A DNA stretch of 64,000 nt from Lysobacter enzymogenes (GTDB lineage Bacteria; Pseudomonadota; Gammaproteobacteria; Xanthomonadales; Xanthomonadaceae), in NCBI RefSeq assembly GCF_023617245.1, contig NZ_CP067396.1, positions 5,924,001 to 5,988,000 on the forward strand, in the 5' to 3' direction. The notes beneath the pieces were generated by a model. That model was not told the origin of the DNA. It did no database searches and saw only the letters and a program-made list of their open reading frames with translations. Position numbers and translations under genes: made by a program. This document shows, in pieces, positions 1 through 7,520 of the stretch. Within the stretch, counting starts at the first letter, position 1. Each line of letters starts with the position of its first letter.

Positions 1-478
1 CTCGCGGCTGTTGATCGCGGGGCAAGCGCCGGGACGCAAGGTGCACGAATCCGGGATTCCGTTCGACGACGCCAGCGGCGAGCGCTTGCGCGATTGGCTG
101 GGGCTGGATCGCGCCACCTTCTACGACGCCGCGCGCGTGGCGATCGTGCCGATGGGGTTCTGCTATCCCGGCAAGGGCAAGTCCGGCGACCTGCCGCCGC
201 GGCCCGAATGCGCGCCGGCGTGGCAGGCGAAGCTGTCGCCGCATCTGCGCGAGCTGCGGCTGACCCTGGCCATCGGCCAGTACGCGCAAGCCTGGCACCT
301 GCCGGATGCCGCTTCGTTGACCGAAGCGGTCATGGCCTGGCGCGAGCGTTGGCCGCGCCTGCTCGCGCTGCCGCACCCGAGCCCGCGCAACAACCTGTGG
401 CTCAAGCGCAACCCGTTGTTCGAGCGCGAACTGGTGCCGGCGCTGCGCGAACGCGTCGCTCAGGCGCTGGCCGAATGA
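1..478 (+). CDS. Uracil-DNA glycosylase family protein (5' end outside window)
   Basis: The reading frame is open from the first bases of the window, so the true start lies upstream. The visible C-terminal part, about 158 residues, begins with a LIAGQAPGRKVHESG segment and continues with a GxPFDDASG-like stretch. This resembles the uracil-DNA glycosylase-like superfamily, in which an early G-Q-x-P-G motif lies near the active site. Further on, an ALPHPSPRNN motif matches the HPSPxN region that contacts DNA in this fold. These motifs suggest a base-excision or DUF4743-like role, but the exact subfamily cannot be fixed without the N-terminus. It ends convergently, one base before the stop codon of the next gene. 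Confidence 0.8.
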   Translation, partial: SRLLIAGQAPGRKVHESGIPFDDASGERLRDWLGLDRATFYDAARVAIVPMGFCYPGKGKSGDLPPRPECAPAWQAKLSPHLRELRLTLAIGQYAQAWHLPDAASLTEAVMAWRERWPRLLALPHPSPRNNLWLKRNPLFERELVPALRERVAQALAE

Positions 479-479
479 G

Positions 480-1085
480 TCACTGGTAGACGAACTTCGG
501 CATTTCCCATTCGTAGCGGATCGCCAGCAGGCGCACCGCGAAGCCGCCGCCGAGGCAGGCCAGCACCGCGACGTTCTCGGCCACGCCCAGGCGCAGCAAC
601 CCCAGATACGCCATGCCGGTCAGCAGCGAGATCACCGCGTACAGTTCGCGCTGGAACACCAGCGGAATCTCGTTGCACAGCACGTCGCGCAACACGCCGC
701 CGAACGCGCCGGTGAGCATGCCGGCGACGACCACGATCGCCGGCTGGTGGCCGGCTTCGCGCGCGACCGCGCAGCCGATCAGGGTGAACGCGATCAGGCC
801 CAGCGCGTCCAGCCACAGGAAGGTACGGCGTAAATAGTGCAATTTCTTCGCCAGGAACGTCGCCGCGAACGCGGCGCCGACGGTGTAGCCCAGGTACTCG
901 GGATGGCGCACCCAGCCCAGCGGATAGTGGCCGAGCACGATGTCGCGCAGCGAGCCGCCGCCGAGCGCGGTGACGCAGGCGATGATGACCACGCCGAACA
1001 AGTCCATGCGCCGGCGGCCGGCGGCGAGCGCGCCGGTCATGGCTTCGGCGCTGATGGCGATGAGGTAGATGATCTGCAGCAACAC
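480..1085 (-). CDS. TRIC-type cation channel family / UPF0126 membrane protein
   Basis: A 201-residue polytopic protein with about seven hydrophobic segments. It carries the two family repeats, seen as a GGGSLRDIVLG segment near residue 45 and a GGVLRDVLCNEIP segment near residue 130. Both have the glycine-rich G-G-x-x-R-D signature of the UPF0126/TRIC (trimeric intracellular cation channel) family. Bacterial members form trimeric channels in the inner membrane; several are preceded by glycine riboswitches, suggesting a link to glycine uptake or efflux. The start is a GTG, chosen because GGAGA lies about 10 bases upstream and the first membrane segment follows at once. A glycine riboswitch lies about 165 bases upstream on the same strand. 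Confidence 0.9.
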   Translation of the reverse strand: MLLQIIYLIAISAEAMTGALAAGRRRMDLFGVVIIACVTALGGGSLRDIVLGHYPLGWVRHPEYLGYTVGAAFAATFLAKKLHYLRRTFLWLDALGLIAFTLIGCAVAREAGHQPAIVVVAGMLTGAFGGVLRDVLCNEIPLVFQRELYAVISLLTGMAYLGLLRLGVAENVAVLACLGGGFAVRLLAIRYEWEMPKFVYQ

Positions 1086-1249
1086 GGGCGGGTCTCCGGC
1101 GAGGATCGGGAAACCGCGGCGGCGACGGAGACGGATGCGCGCGGACGCCGCGCCGCGGAGCGGACGCAGGCGGACGGCGGGACCGCGCGCGCCGGAGCGC
1201 GCGCAGCGATGCGCATCGGTTTCCGCAGCCTCGGCCGCGGCGCCGCTCC

Positions 1250-1342
1250 CGCTGTCCTTTTACCTGAGAGTTTGCGCGGCGCCGGCATGGCCGGGCCGCT
1301 TGCCCCTTCGGTGGGCCGTCGAAGCGGCCTCTCTCCAGATCG
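1250..1342 (-). promoter_or_regulatory. Glycine riboswitch (single aptamer)
   Basis: Read on the minus strand, the sequence has the expected order of gcvT-type glycine aptamer elements: GGAGAGAGG at the 5' side, CCGAAGGGGCAA in the middle, then AACTCTCAGG and AAAAGGACAG at the 3' side. The GGAGAG and CTCTC arms pair to close the aptamer. Only one complete aptamer is visible, so this is a singleton type. It lies in the 5' leader of the TRIC/UPF0126 gene. Whether glycine turns expression on or off cannot be told, since no clear terminator or sequestered ribosome site was recognised in the 165 bases before the start codon. Confidence 0.93.
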
Positions 1343-1513
1343 GCGATGTCGTTGCAGTGTTCCGGTCGGCGGACCGGGCCTGAGCGATTATGGGAGCCTG
1401 CGCCTTCGGCGGGCGGCGGCCGGAGCCGGCGCCTCTCTTCTGCGAACGCCGGCATGGTATCAGGCGAATGCGGCGAAACGAACCGCAAGCGCCGCCGCGA
1501 ACGGCGGGAAACC

Positions 1514-1656
1514 CCTGTAGGAGCGGCGCGAGCCGCGACCGCGACACTGCGCATACGACGCAAACCGGAAGTCACGGTCGTAGGTTCCGCAGGCAATGGC
1601 CGGTGGCGCCGCAAGCGCAGTGTCGCGGTCGCGGCTTGCGCCGCTCCTACAAGGAG
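1514..1656. repeat. REP-family A inverted pair (palindromic repeat unit)
   Basis: Two facing copies of a dispersed palindromic repeat with the core GTAGGAGCGGCG...CCGCGACC: one forward at about 1517-1544, one reverse at about 1621-1653. The outer arms extend to about 38 matching bases, including the flanking ACTGCG/CGCAGT. The linker starts with GCATACGACGCAAAC, which is also found inside the pair at 4583-4672, so the two loci share a common composite unit. The pair lies between the riboswitch leader and the end of the ABC transporter operon. Confidence 0.85.
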
Positions 1657-1674
1657 CTCACGTCGCCTGGCATC

Positions 1675-2406
1675 TCAATCGCCCGCCAGCGCCTGCACCA
1701 TCGATTGCTCCAGCGAGCGCGCTGGGTCGGCGCGGATCGCATCGAGTTCGCCCGCGCCCCACTGCCGCCGCAAGCGTCCTTCGACCAGCAGCGCGGCGCG
1801 GGTGATGAAGCGCTCGGCCACGTCCAGCGAATGCGTGGCCAGCAACACCGCCACCCCGCGTTCGCGCGCCAGCTCCTGCAGGTGGCGCTTGAGCGCGTAG
1901 GCGCTGAGCGGGTCCAGGCCGTTGAGCGGTTCGTCCAGCACCAGCAGCGGCGGTTCGCCGAGCAGGCCCAGCGCGATCGCCAGTTTCTGCCGCGTGCCCA
2001 GCGAGTACTGGCCGATGCGGCGGTCGAGCATCGGCTGCAGCGACAGCGTCGCGCACAGCGCCAGGGTCGGTTCGGGTATCGCGTCCAGGCCGCGCGCGCC
2101 GGCGAACAGGCGCAGGCATTCGCGGCCGCTCAGCAGCGGCGGCAGCCGCGCCGGATCGACCGCGAAGCCGAGCGCGCGCTTGGCCGCGAGCGGGTCGCGG
2201 TCGAGGTCGTGGCCGCCGATCAGCACCCGTCCCGCGCTCGCCCGCAACAGGCCGGCCAGGCAGTGCAGCAAGGTGGTCTTGCCCGAACCGTTGGGGCCGA
2301 TCAGCGCGGCGAAATCGCCCGGCGCCAGGGCCAGGTCGATGCCGTGCAGCACCGCGTGCTGGTCGTAGCGGTGGTGCAGGCCTTGCAGTTCCAGGACTGG
2401 ACTCAT
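1675..2406 (-). CDS. ABC transporter ATP-binding protein
   Basis: A 243-residue ATPase subunit of an ABC exporter. The Walker A motif GPNGSGKTT lies near residue 38, a degenerate signature region around YSLGTRQKLAIAL near residue 140, Walker B with LLVLDEPLNGLD near residue 160, and a switch His in LLATHSLD. The ABC2 type, working with a separate membrane subunit, is likely. The start ATG at 2406 was chosen because it overlaps the stop of the upstream permease gene by ATGA (2403-2406), indicating translational coupling; the frame is open further upstream but that part is not protein-like. The substrate is unknown. Confidence 0.92.
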   Translation of the reverse strand: MSPVLELQGLHHRYDQHAVLHGIDLALAPGDFAALIGPNGSGKTTLLHCLAGLLRASAGRVLIGGHDLDRDPLAAKRALGFAVDPARLPPLLSGRECLRLFAGARGLDAIPEPTLALCATLSLQPMLDRRIGQYSLGTRQKLAIALGLLGEPPLLVLDEPLNGLDPLSAYALKRHLQELARERGVAVLLATHSLDVAERFITRAALLVEGRLRRQWGAGELDAIRADPARSLEQSMVQALAGD

Positions 2407-3389
2407 CGGCGCGCCCCCGCGCGCAGGGCCGCCAATGCCGGCAGACACAGCAGCGCGACGGCGACCAGCCACGCCGGCGCGGCGCGCCAGCCCAGACCGA
2501 GCAGGCCCGCGCCCAGCGCCGCCAGCGCGCAGGCGCAGGCGAACGCGAAGGCCGGATAGCGCCAGGCCGCGCGGGCGAAACCGCGGCGCGGCACCGGCAA
2601 GGCCGCCAGCGCGCGCGCGGCGGCGACGCTCGCCGCGGCGCAGGCCTGCGCGAGCAGGCTGAACCAGGCCAGCGCGGTGGCGATCAGCAACACGCCGGCG
2701 CCGCTGGCCAGCGCGGTCGAGCCCGGCAGCGCCATCAGCACTGCGCCGATCATCCAGGCGTGGCCGCCGCGGCGCCAACGCAGCAGCGCCTCGCGCCGCT
2801 GCCAGTCGCTCAGGTGCGGCAGGCGCGCGTCGTCGAGCCAGCGCAGGCCGAACAGCGGCTCGCGCGCGCCTTCGCGCACCCGCTGCGCCGGCCGGCGGCG
2901 CTGGCGCAGCGCCGCCGCCAGCCCGAACGCGACGCCGGGCACGAGGCCGGCGGCGAGCACCGCGAACGCGGTGCGCAGGCGCGCGCCGTCGCCGTCGAGC
3001 GCGAGCAGCAACGCGGCGGTCGCCGACAGCGCCGCCGCGACGCCGAGCGCGGCGAGCAGGACCAGGGTGCGGGCGATGCGCGCCGGCGCGATCGGCGCGG
3101 CCGCCCACCAGCCGTGGCGCAGGCGGTCGTCGAGCGCGCCCAGGCGCGCGCGGGCGCTGGCGTAGGCCCAGGCAAGCGCGAGCAGGGCGAACGGCAGCGG
3201 CAGCTGCGCGATCAGTCTCGGCACGGCGGCCGGCAGGGCGGCGGCTTCGCCGCCGAACGCGCGCAACAGCGGGCCGGCCGCGGCGATCGCCGCCAGCATC
3301 GCCAGACCGCCGCGCCAGCGCCGCCAGCCGCCGCCGCGCAGGGCGGCGAGGCGGGCTTCGCGCAGCCAGGGATGGAACAGGGGCGGCAT
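2403..3389 (-). CDS. ABC transporter permease (polytopic membrane protein)
   Basis: A 328-residue protein with roughly six to eight hydrophobic segments rich in Ala and Leu, such as LALLLALDG and ATALAWFSLLAQACAAASVA. It has no obvious catalytic motif. Its stop overlaps the start of the ATP-binding gene by four bases, so the two form an operon and very probably one transporter, with this protein as the membrane-spanning half. No close family was recognised and nothing indicates the substrate. The start ATG follows the only plausible leader; the upstream gap holds palindromic repeats. Confidence 0.8.
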   Translation of the reverse strand: MPPLFHPWLREARLAALRGGGWRRWRGGLAMLAAIAAAGPLLRAFGGEAAALPAAVPRLIAQLPLPFALLALAWAYASARARLGALDDRLRHGWWAAAPIAPARIARTLVLLAALGVAAALSATAALLLALDGDGARLRTAFAVLAAGLVPGVAFGLAAALRQRRRPAQRVREGAREPLFGLRWLDDARLPHLSDWQRREALLRWRRGGHAWMIGAVLMALPGSTALASGAGVLLIATALAWFSLLAQACAAASVAAARALAALPVPRRGFARAAWRYPAFAFACACALAALGAGLLGLGWRAAPAWLVAVALLCLPALAALRAGARR

Positions 3390-3430
3390 GGGGCGAGGGT
3401 AGCGCGGATGGGTGCGCGGCGAGCTGAGCC

Positions 3431-3630
3431 GAAAGCGTCGGGCCTGAAAGGCCCTCCCACAACAGCCCCGGGGCCTCGGCCGCTGCGGGACGACCTTGTT
3501 CCAGGAAGGTCTTGTTCTGGGAGGACGTTGTTCTAGCAGGACCTTCGCTATGGGAGGACCTTCGCTGTGGGAGGACCTTCGCTGCGGGGGCTTGTCGTGG
3601 GAGGGCCTTCAGGCCCGACGCTGTCCTGTC
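3431..3630. repeat. REP-family B pair with internal 17-18-bp tandem expansion
   Basis: A reverse copy of repeat B (AGCGTCGGGCCTGAA...CCTCCCAC) at about 3433-3463 faces a forward copy (GTGGGAGGGCCTTCAGGC...) at about 3597-3625. Between them, about 3500-3600, is a degenerate tandem array of roughly 17-18 bp units of the form GGGAGGACCTTCGCTGT. At least three units in a row are nearly perfect and earlier ones are more decayed. The array looks like slippage amplification of the left half of repeat B. No gene lies in this gap. Confidence 0.8.
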
Positions 3631-3654
3631 CGCCGCGACGAATCCGCCCGCCCC

Positions 3655-4473
3655 TCAGCGCTCGCCCGCCACACAGCGCCGCTGCAGCGCTTCGACCAGC
3701 GCGACCTCGTGCGCCCAGGCTTCGACCCCGGTCCAGGCCCGCTCCAGCGCCGCGACCAGCACCGCTTCATCGCCGAGTTCGCCGCGCGCGACCAGCCGGT
3801 ACAGCTCCACCGCGCCGTCCGGTCCCGGCAGGTCGGCGGCTTCGTCGAACATCGTGCCGGCGCAGGCGTAGACGTGGCGCTCGGCCAGGCCGACCAGGCA
3901 GGCCAGGTGCACGGCGAATTCGCCGGCCAGGAGCGCCAGCGGCTTGCGCGCGTAGCGGTTGCGCAGCTTGCCGACCAATTCGTACAGCTCGCCGACCACG
4001 ATCTCGGCCATGGCCCGTTCCACCGCCGCGTCGTCGGGATGCGCGGCCAACGAGCGCAAGGTCTCGAACAGCGCGCCGTGGTCCGGCGCGATCCACAGCG
4101 CGCGCGCGTGCACGAACTGGCCGTGGCTGATCGGCCAGGCCTCGTCGACTTCGCGCGCGAACGCTTCCACCGCGCTGCGCGACATCAGGTTGACCTCGGC
4201 CTTGCCGCGGCCGTGCACCCACTCCAGCGACTCGTCGAAGTCGGCGCCGAACGCGGCGTCGTCGAGCACCGCCCACAGCTCCAGGTCCGAATACGGCCCG
4301 TCGCTGTCGCGCGCGGTGGAGCCGTACAGCGCGACCGCGAGCAGGCGTTCGCCGAAGCGCTGGCGCAGGCGTTCGAGGATGAGGGCGACAAGGTCGCGGC
4401 GTTGCTCGGAACCGACCGATTGCGGTCCGGCGAACAGGGTGTCGAGTTCGCCCTGGGGCAGTGCGTAATCCAT
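3655..4473 (-). CDS. Nucleotidyltransferase, kanamycin nucleotidyltransferase-like
   Basis: A 272-residue protein with a minimal nucleotidyltransferase active site: ALYGSTARDSDGPYSDLEL at about residues 48-66, where G-S and the D-x-E pair (D63, E65) would bind metal and nucleotide. The C-terminal half is helical, with VGELYELVGKLRNRY, as in the C-terminal domain of kanamycin nucleotidyltransferase, ANT(4')-like enzymes. This could mean transfer of AMP to an aminoglycoside hydroxyl, but resistance activity cannot be inferred from sequence alone. The start at 4473 gives the usual length and keeps the fold intact; the frame is open upstream into repeat sequence. Confidence 0.8.
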   Translation of the reverse strand: MDYALPQGELDTLFAGPQSVGSEQRRDLVALILERLRQRFGERLLAVALYGSTARDSDGPYSDLELWAVLDDAAFGADFDESLEWVHGRGKAEVNLMSRSAVEAFAREVDEAWPISHGQFVHARALWIAPDHGALFETLRSLAAHPDDAAVERAMAEIVVGELYELVGKLRNRYARKPLALLAGEFAVHLACLVGLAERHVYACAGTMFDEAADLPGPDGAVELYRLVARGELGDEAVLVAALERAWTGVEAWAHEVALVEALQRRCVAGER

Positions 4474-4582
4474 CGCGACTAGGTACCACGCGCATCGCGC
4501 GCGCGGCAATTGCGCAATGCGGGCGTTGCGACGCGGCTTGCGCTTGCGGTGGGATGGCACGCGCATCGCGCTGCGGTTCACG

Positions 4583-4675
4583 CCTGCAGGCGCGGCGCGA
4601 GCCGCGACCGCGACGCCGCGCATACGACGCAAACGGCTACCCCGCGGTCGCGGCTCGCGCCGCGCCTACAGGGGG
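4583..4675. repeat. REP-family A inverted pair
   Basis: Forward copy at about 4583-4614 and reverse copy at about 4641-4675 of the same palindromic repeat seen at 1514-1656, with a C in place of a T in the core (GCGCGGCGCG). The linker GCATACGACGCAAAC is shared with that locus. It sits between the nucleotidyltransferase promoter region and the end of the EF-hand gene. Confidence 0.8.
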
Positions 4676-4691
4676 ATAGCCACCCACGCAG

Positions 4692-5069
4692 TCATTGCGG
4701 CGGCGAGGCCAACTCGCGCGCGTCGAGGAAGCCGTCGCGATTGCGGTCCTGGCGAGCGAAGCGTTCGGCCAGGGTCTTGCGGTGCGCCTCGCGGGTCAGC
4801 GGCGCGCGCGCACCGCGGCCGCTGGCCGGTTGTTCGGACGCGTCGAGGACGCCGTCGCGGTTGGCGTCCATCGCGTCGAAGGCGTAGCTGAGCCAGTCCT
4901 GGTATTCCAGCAGCGACACCCGGCCGTCGCGGTCGGCGTCCATGCGCGCGAGGTAGTCGCCGGTGGAGGCCACCTCCTGCGCCGACGCCGGCAGGGCGCA
5001 CAGCGCGAGCGCGAGCAGCGCGGACGACAGCCGCGCGAAGGCAGACGGGCGGAACGTGGGCAGGCGCAT
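4692..5069 (-). CDS. Secreted EF-hand calcium-binding protein
   Basis: A 125-residue protein with a signal peptide (hydrophobic ALLALALCALPASA, cleavage near residue 30) followed by three EF-hand loops: DADRDGRVSLLE, DANRDGVLDASE and DRNRDGFLDARE. Each has the D-x-D/N-x-D-G pattern with acidic residue at position 12. It is therefore probably a periplasmic or secreted calcium-binding protein; its partner is unknown. The start at 5069 was preferred over an upstream ATG at 5126 because it begins directly before the signal peptide. It lies 100 bases downstream of a Cys-rich secreted peptide gene on the same strand. Confidence 0.88.
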   Translation of the reverse strand: MRLPTFRPSAFARLSSALLALALCALPASAQEVASTGDYLARMDADRDGRVSLLEYQDWLSYAFDAMDANRDGVLDASEQPASGRGARAPLTREAHRKTLAERFARQDRNRDGFLDARELASPPQ

Positions 5070-5169
5070 GCGCGCATCCGCGAAAGGACCAGCGCGCAGC
5101 CTGCCGCGCGCGGGCGCGGCGGGCAAGCGCCGCGCGCGGCCGGCGCGCGCGGCGCCGGCCGCGGCCGCG

Positions 5170-5343
5170 TCAGCTGTCGTCGACGCAGCAGCCGAAGCGG
5201 GTGCCGCCGAACTGGCAGCCGGACTTGGGCGCGCAGCCCTCGGCGTACTTGGTATCGGCGTGGACGGCGCCGAAGCCGATGCCGGTGGCGAACAGCACGG
5301 CCAGCAGCAAGGCTCTGGCGCGGCGGGTACGCAGGTGACTCAT
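5170..5343 (-). CDS. Small secreted Cys-rich peptide 1 (57 aa, unknown)
   Basis: A 57-residue ORF with the ribosome site AGGAG six bases before its ATG. Residues 1-29 form a clear signal peptide: basic start, then LLLAVLFATGIGFGAVHA. The mature part, about 27 residues, has four cysteines in the spacing C-x5-C-x8-C-C (CAPKSGC ... GCCVDDS). The next upstream gene encodes a paralogue with exactly the same spacing and the same G-x-GFGA signal-peptide end. The cysteines would fit two disulfides after export. No known family was recognised. Its small size makes it easy for gene callers to miss. Confidence 0.8.
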   Translation of the reverse strand: MSHLRTRRARALLLAVLFATGIGFGAVHADTKYAEGCAPKSGCQFGGTRFGCCVDDS

Positions 5344-5494
5344 GTCGTTCTCCTGGAGAAGTGCGTGGGCGGGACGGACCGCGCGGCAACGCCGCCGCGA
5401 GCGGCGCCGACGGCCCGGACGCGGAATCCGGGCCGTCGCGCGCGCGCCTGCGCCTGCGGCGGAGGCGAGCGGCCCGCGGCGGTGCGCCGGCGGT

Positions 5495-5659
5495 TCAGGC
5501 CGGATCGCAGCAGCCGCCGACCCAGGCGCCGTGCGGGCAGTTGTCGGAGGGGAAGCATTCCTGCGTGGCGCCGGCCTGCGCCGCGCCGAAGCCCAGGCCG
5601 GCGGCGAACAGCGCCGACAGGGCCAGCAATTTGAAGCGCTTGCTGCGGAACAGTTTCAT
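5495..5659 (-). CDS. Small secreted Cys-rich peptide 2 (54 aa, unknown)
   Basis: A 54-residue ORF preceded by AAGGAGAG about eight bases from the ATG. It begins MKLFRSKRFK and continues with a hydrophobic core LLALSALFAAGLGFGAAQA, a typical signal peptide. The mature part carries CFPSDNC followed by eight residues and CC, the same C-x5-C-x8-C-C spacing as the neighbouring 57-aa peptide. Apart from the cysteines and a few glycines the mature parts differ, so this is an older duplication under selection on cysteine spacing. Function unknown: toxin-like, signalling and metal-binding roles are all possible. Confidence 0.8.
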   Translation of the reverse strand: MKLFRSKRFKLLALSALFAAGLGFGAAQAGATQECFPSDNCPHGAWVGGCCDPA

Positions 5660-5914
5660 CGTGCTCTCTCCTTGCGCGTGCGATCGCGGGCGCCGGTCCG
5701 TGGCGCGGGCGCGGTCACGGATGGTGGGTTCGTCCCTGGAGGCTCAAGCGGAAGGCGGGGCGCGCGCGGGCGCAGCGGCGGCAGCGAAGGCTGGACGGTC
5801 GATCCGCGGACATGCGCCACCTCCGTGTGCGGCGCGGCCGGACGGCGGCGCCGGATTCCCAAGCGCACGACGCTATCCGCGCCGCGCCCGCGCGGACGGA
5901 CCGGCGTCTCGTTC
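5660..5914. other. Intergenic region upstream of the secreted peptide genes
   Basis: GC-rich gap between the start of peptide 2 and the terminator of the desaturase gene. No coding sequence with a ribosome site was seen. It should hold the promoter for the peptide genes, but no convincing -35/-10 pair was recognised. Confidence 0.5.
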
Positions 5915-5947
5915 GCACAAAAACAAACCCGCGCCGGAGCGCGGGTT
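5915..5947 (-). terminator. Intrinsic terminator of the desaturase gene
   Basis: On the minus strand a perfect 9-bp stem AACCCGCGC/GCGCGGGTT (5926-5947) with a four-base loop is followed by a T-rich run (TTTGTTTTTGTG). It lies about 33 bases after the desaturase stop codon at 5980. Confidence 0.85.
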
Positions 5948-5979
5948 CGTCGGTGTCGCTTGGCGGCGGCGCGCGGCGG

Positions 5980-7176
5980 TCAGTGCCGCACCGGCGCCAG
6001 CGCGTAGCCCTTGAGCCGTTCGGAGAACGCCTGCAGGGTGTGGATGCCGCTGGCCTCGGCTTCCACGCACCAGGCGTGCAGACGCTGCAGGGTGGCCTGG
6101 GCGTCGTGCGAGCGGTCGTCCAGCACCTGCGCCAGGCGCTGGCGGAAATCGGCCAGCTGGGCCATGCGCGGACGCTCGGCCACCCAGGTCTGCAGGCGCG
6201 CGCGGGCGCCGTCGTCGAGCCAGCGGCCGCCGTCGGCCAGGCCCTTGCGCAGCCGCCGCGGCAACGCGCGCACGCGGTCGCCGGCGTCCTCGCGCAGGGT
6301 CGGCAGGGTGACGTTGCGGTAGAAGTCGGTCATGGCCTGGAAGCGGATCGCCAGCAGCGCCTTGAGCGTCTCGCCGTCGGGCATGGCGATGTTCGGACGC
6401 ACGTCCAGGGTCGGCGCGACCCGCAGCACCTTGGCCAGGCGCAGCGCGGCGAGGCCGCGGATCGCGGTCCAGCCGATGTCGAACTCCCACTTGCGCAGGG
6501 CGAACTTGGCCGAGCTCGGGAACGCGTGGTGGTTGTTGTGCAGTTCCTCGCCGCCGATCCAGAAGCCCCACGGGGTCAGGTTGGTCGCGGTGTCGGTGGT
6601 TTCGAAATTGCGGTAGCCCCACCAGTGGCCCAGGCCGTTGACCACGCCGGCGGCCCAGAACGGGATCCACACCATCTGCAGCGCCCAGATCGCCACGCCG
6701 GCGAAACCGAACAGGGCGAAGCTGGCGAACAGCAGCACTACCGGGCCCATCGTCGCCCACGGGGTGTAGAGCTTGCGTTCGATCCAGTCGTCCGGGCAGC
6801 CCTTGCCGTACTTCTCGATGTCCTCGCGCTCGGTGCGGGCCTCGCGGTAGAGCTCCACGCCGCGCCACATCACCGTGTCGATGCCCTTGAACTGCGGGCT
6901 GTGCGGGTCTTCCTCGGTCTCGCACTTGGCGTGGTGCTTGCGATGGATCGCCGCCCACTCCTTGGTGATCATCGAGGTGGTCAGCCAGGTCCAGAAGCGG
7001 AAGAAGTGCGCCAGCACCGGGTGGAAGTCGACCGAGCGGTGCGCCATCGAGCGGTGCAGGTACAAGGTGACCGACAAGATGGTGAGCTGGGTCACCACCA
7101 GGAAATACACGGCCAATTCCCAGAAGCGGGCCTGGACCAGGCCGCCGGCGAGGAAATCGATCAGGGACGCGGGCAT
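5980..7176 (-). CDS. Membrane fatty acid desaturase (delta-9 type)
   Basis: A 398-residue membrane di-iron desaturase. The three histidine boxes are visible: HRSMAH at residues 41-46, HRKHH at 78-82 and HNNHH at 213-217, separated by two pairs of membrane segments (for example LAVYFLVVTQLTILSVTLYL and VVLLFASFALFGFAGVAIW). The protein would put a cis double bond into acyl chains of lipids or acyl-CoA to adjust membrane fluidity. A long C-terminal tail of about 130 polar residues follows, as in the DesA-like proteins of Pseudomonas and Xanthomonas relatives. The start at 7176 places the first hydrophobic segment correctly; a GGAG lies just upstream. Confidence 0.9.
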   Translation of the reverse strand: MPASLIDFLAGGLVQARFWELAVYFLVVTQLTILSVTLYLHRSMAHRSVDFHPVLAHFFRFWTWLTTSMITKEWAAIHRKHHAKCETEEDPHSPQFKGIDTVMWRGVELYREARTEREDIEKYGKGCPDDWIERKLYTPWATMGPVVLLFASFALFGFAGVAIWALQMVWIPFWAAGVVNGLGHWWGYRNFETTDTATNLTPWGFWIGGEELHNNHHAFPSSAKFALRKWEFDIGWTAIRGLAALRLAKVLRVAPTLDVRPNIAMPDGETLKALLAIRFQAMTDFYRNVTLPTLREDAGDRVRALPRRLRKGLADGGRWLDDGARARLQTWVAERPRMAQLADFRQRLAQVLDDRSHDAQATLQRLHAWCVEAEASGIHTLQAFSERLKGYALAPVRH

Positions 7177-7410
7177 TGCGAACTCCGGGGCAGCGATGGC
7201 TTTGGGCAGCCGTTGGGGTGGCGGGGCAATTAAAGGACAGTTGTATATATAGCCGATGATGCCACTCCGGGCCCACCGTTCGCGCCGGTACGGCCGGCCG
7301 AAGGCTGTGATGGGGTCGTGAATTCCAACGGGCAAGCCGCAGCGGACCGGGCAGGACCGGGCGGTTCAGGCGGGCGACGGAGGCCTGTACGGTTCAGGAT
7401 CGCGGGGATT
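7177..7410. other. Promoter gap before the desaturase gene
   Basis: Non-coding. A short AT-rich patch (AATTAAAGGACAGTTGTATATATAG, about 7227-7252) stands out in GC-rich surroundings and is the likely promoter area for the minus-strand desaturase gene; on that strand CTATATATAC would serve as an extended -10-like element. No repressor operator was recognised with confidence. Confidence 0.4.
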
Positions 7411-7497
7411 GGGGCCGTCGCGGCTCGCGCCGCTCCTATGGGCGGCAATCGAAGCCGCGGCCGCCCCTTGTAGGAGCGGCGCGAGCCGCGCCGCGCC
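7411..7497. repeat. REP-family A pair (reverse then forward)
   Basis: Reverse copy at about 7412-7440 (GCGGCTCGCGCCGCTCCTA) and forward copy at about 7468-7493 (TGTAGGAGCGGCGCGAGCCG). The order is the opposite of the pairs at 1514 and 4583. It lies between the desaturase promoter region and the end of the CHAD gene. Confidence 0.75.
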
Positions 7498-7520
7498 AAC
7501 GCAGCCACGACGCACCGCAC

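Noticed and set aside
1390..2559. Plus-strand 389-codon frame across the ABC transporter
   Set aside because: Gln/Arg-rich shadow of the ATPase gene on the other strand with no recognisable domain.
3655..4473. Nucleotidyltransferase as an acquired antibiotic resistance cassette
   Set aside because: No integron or transposon marks; composition matches the chromosome and the gene looks native.
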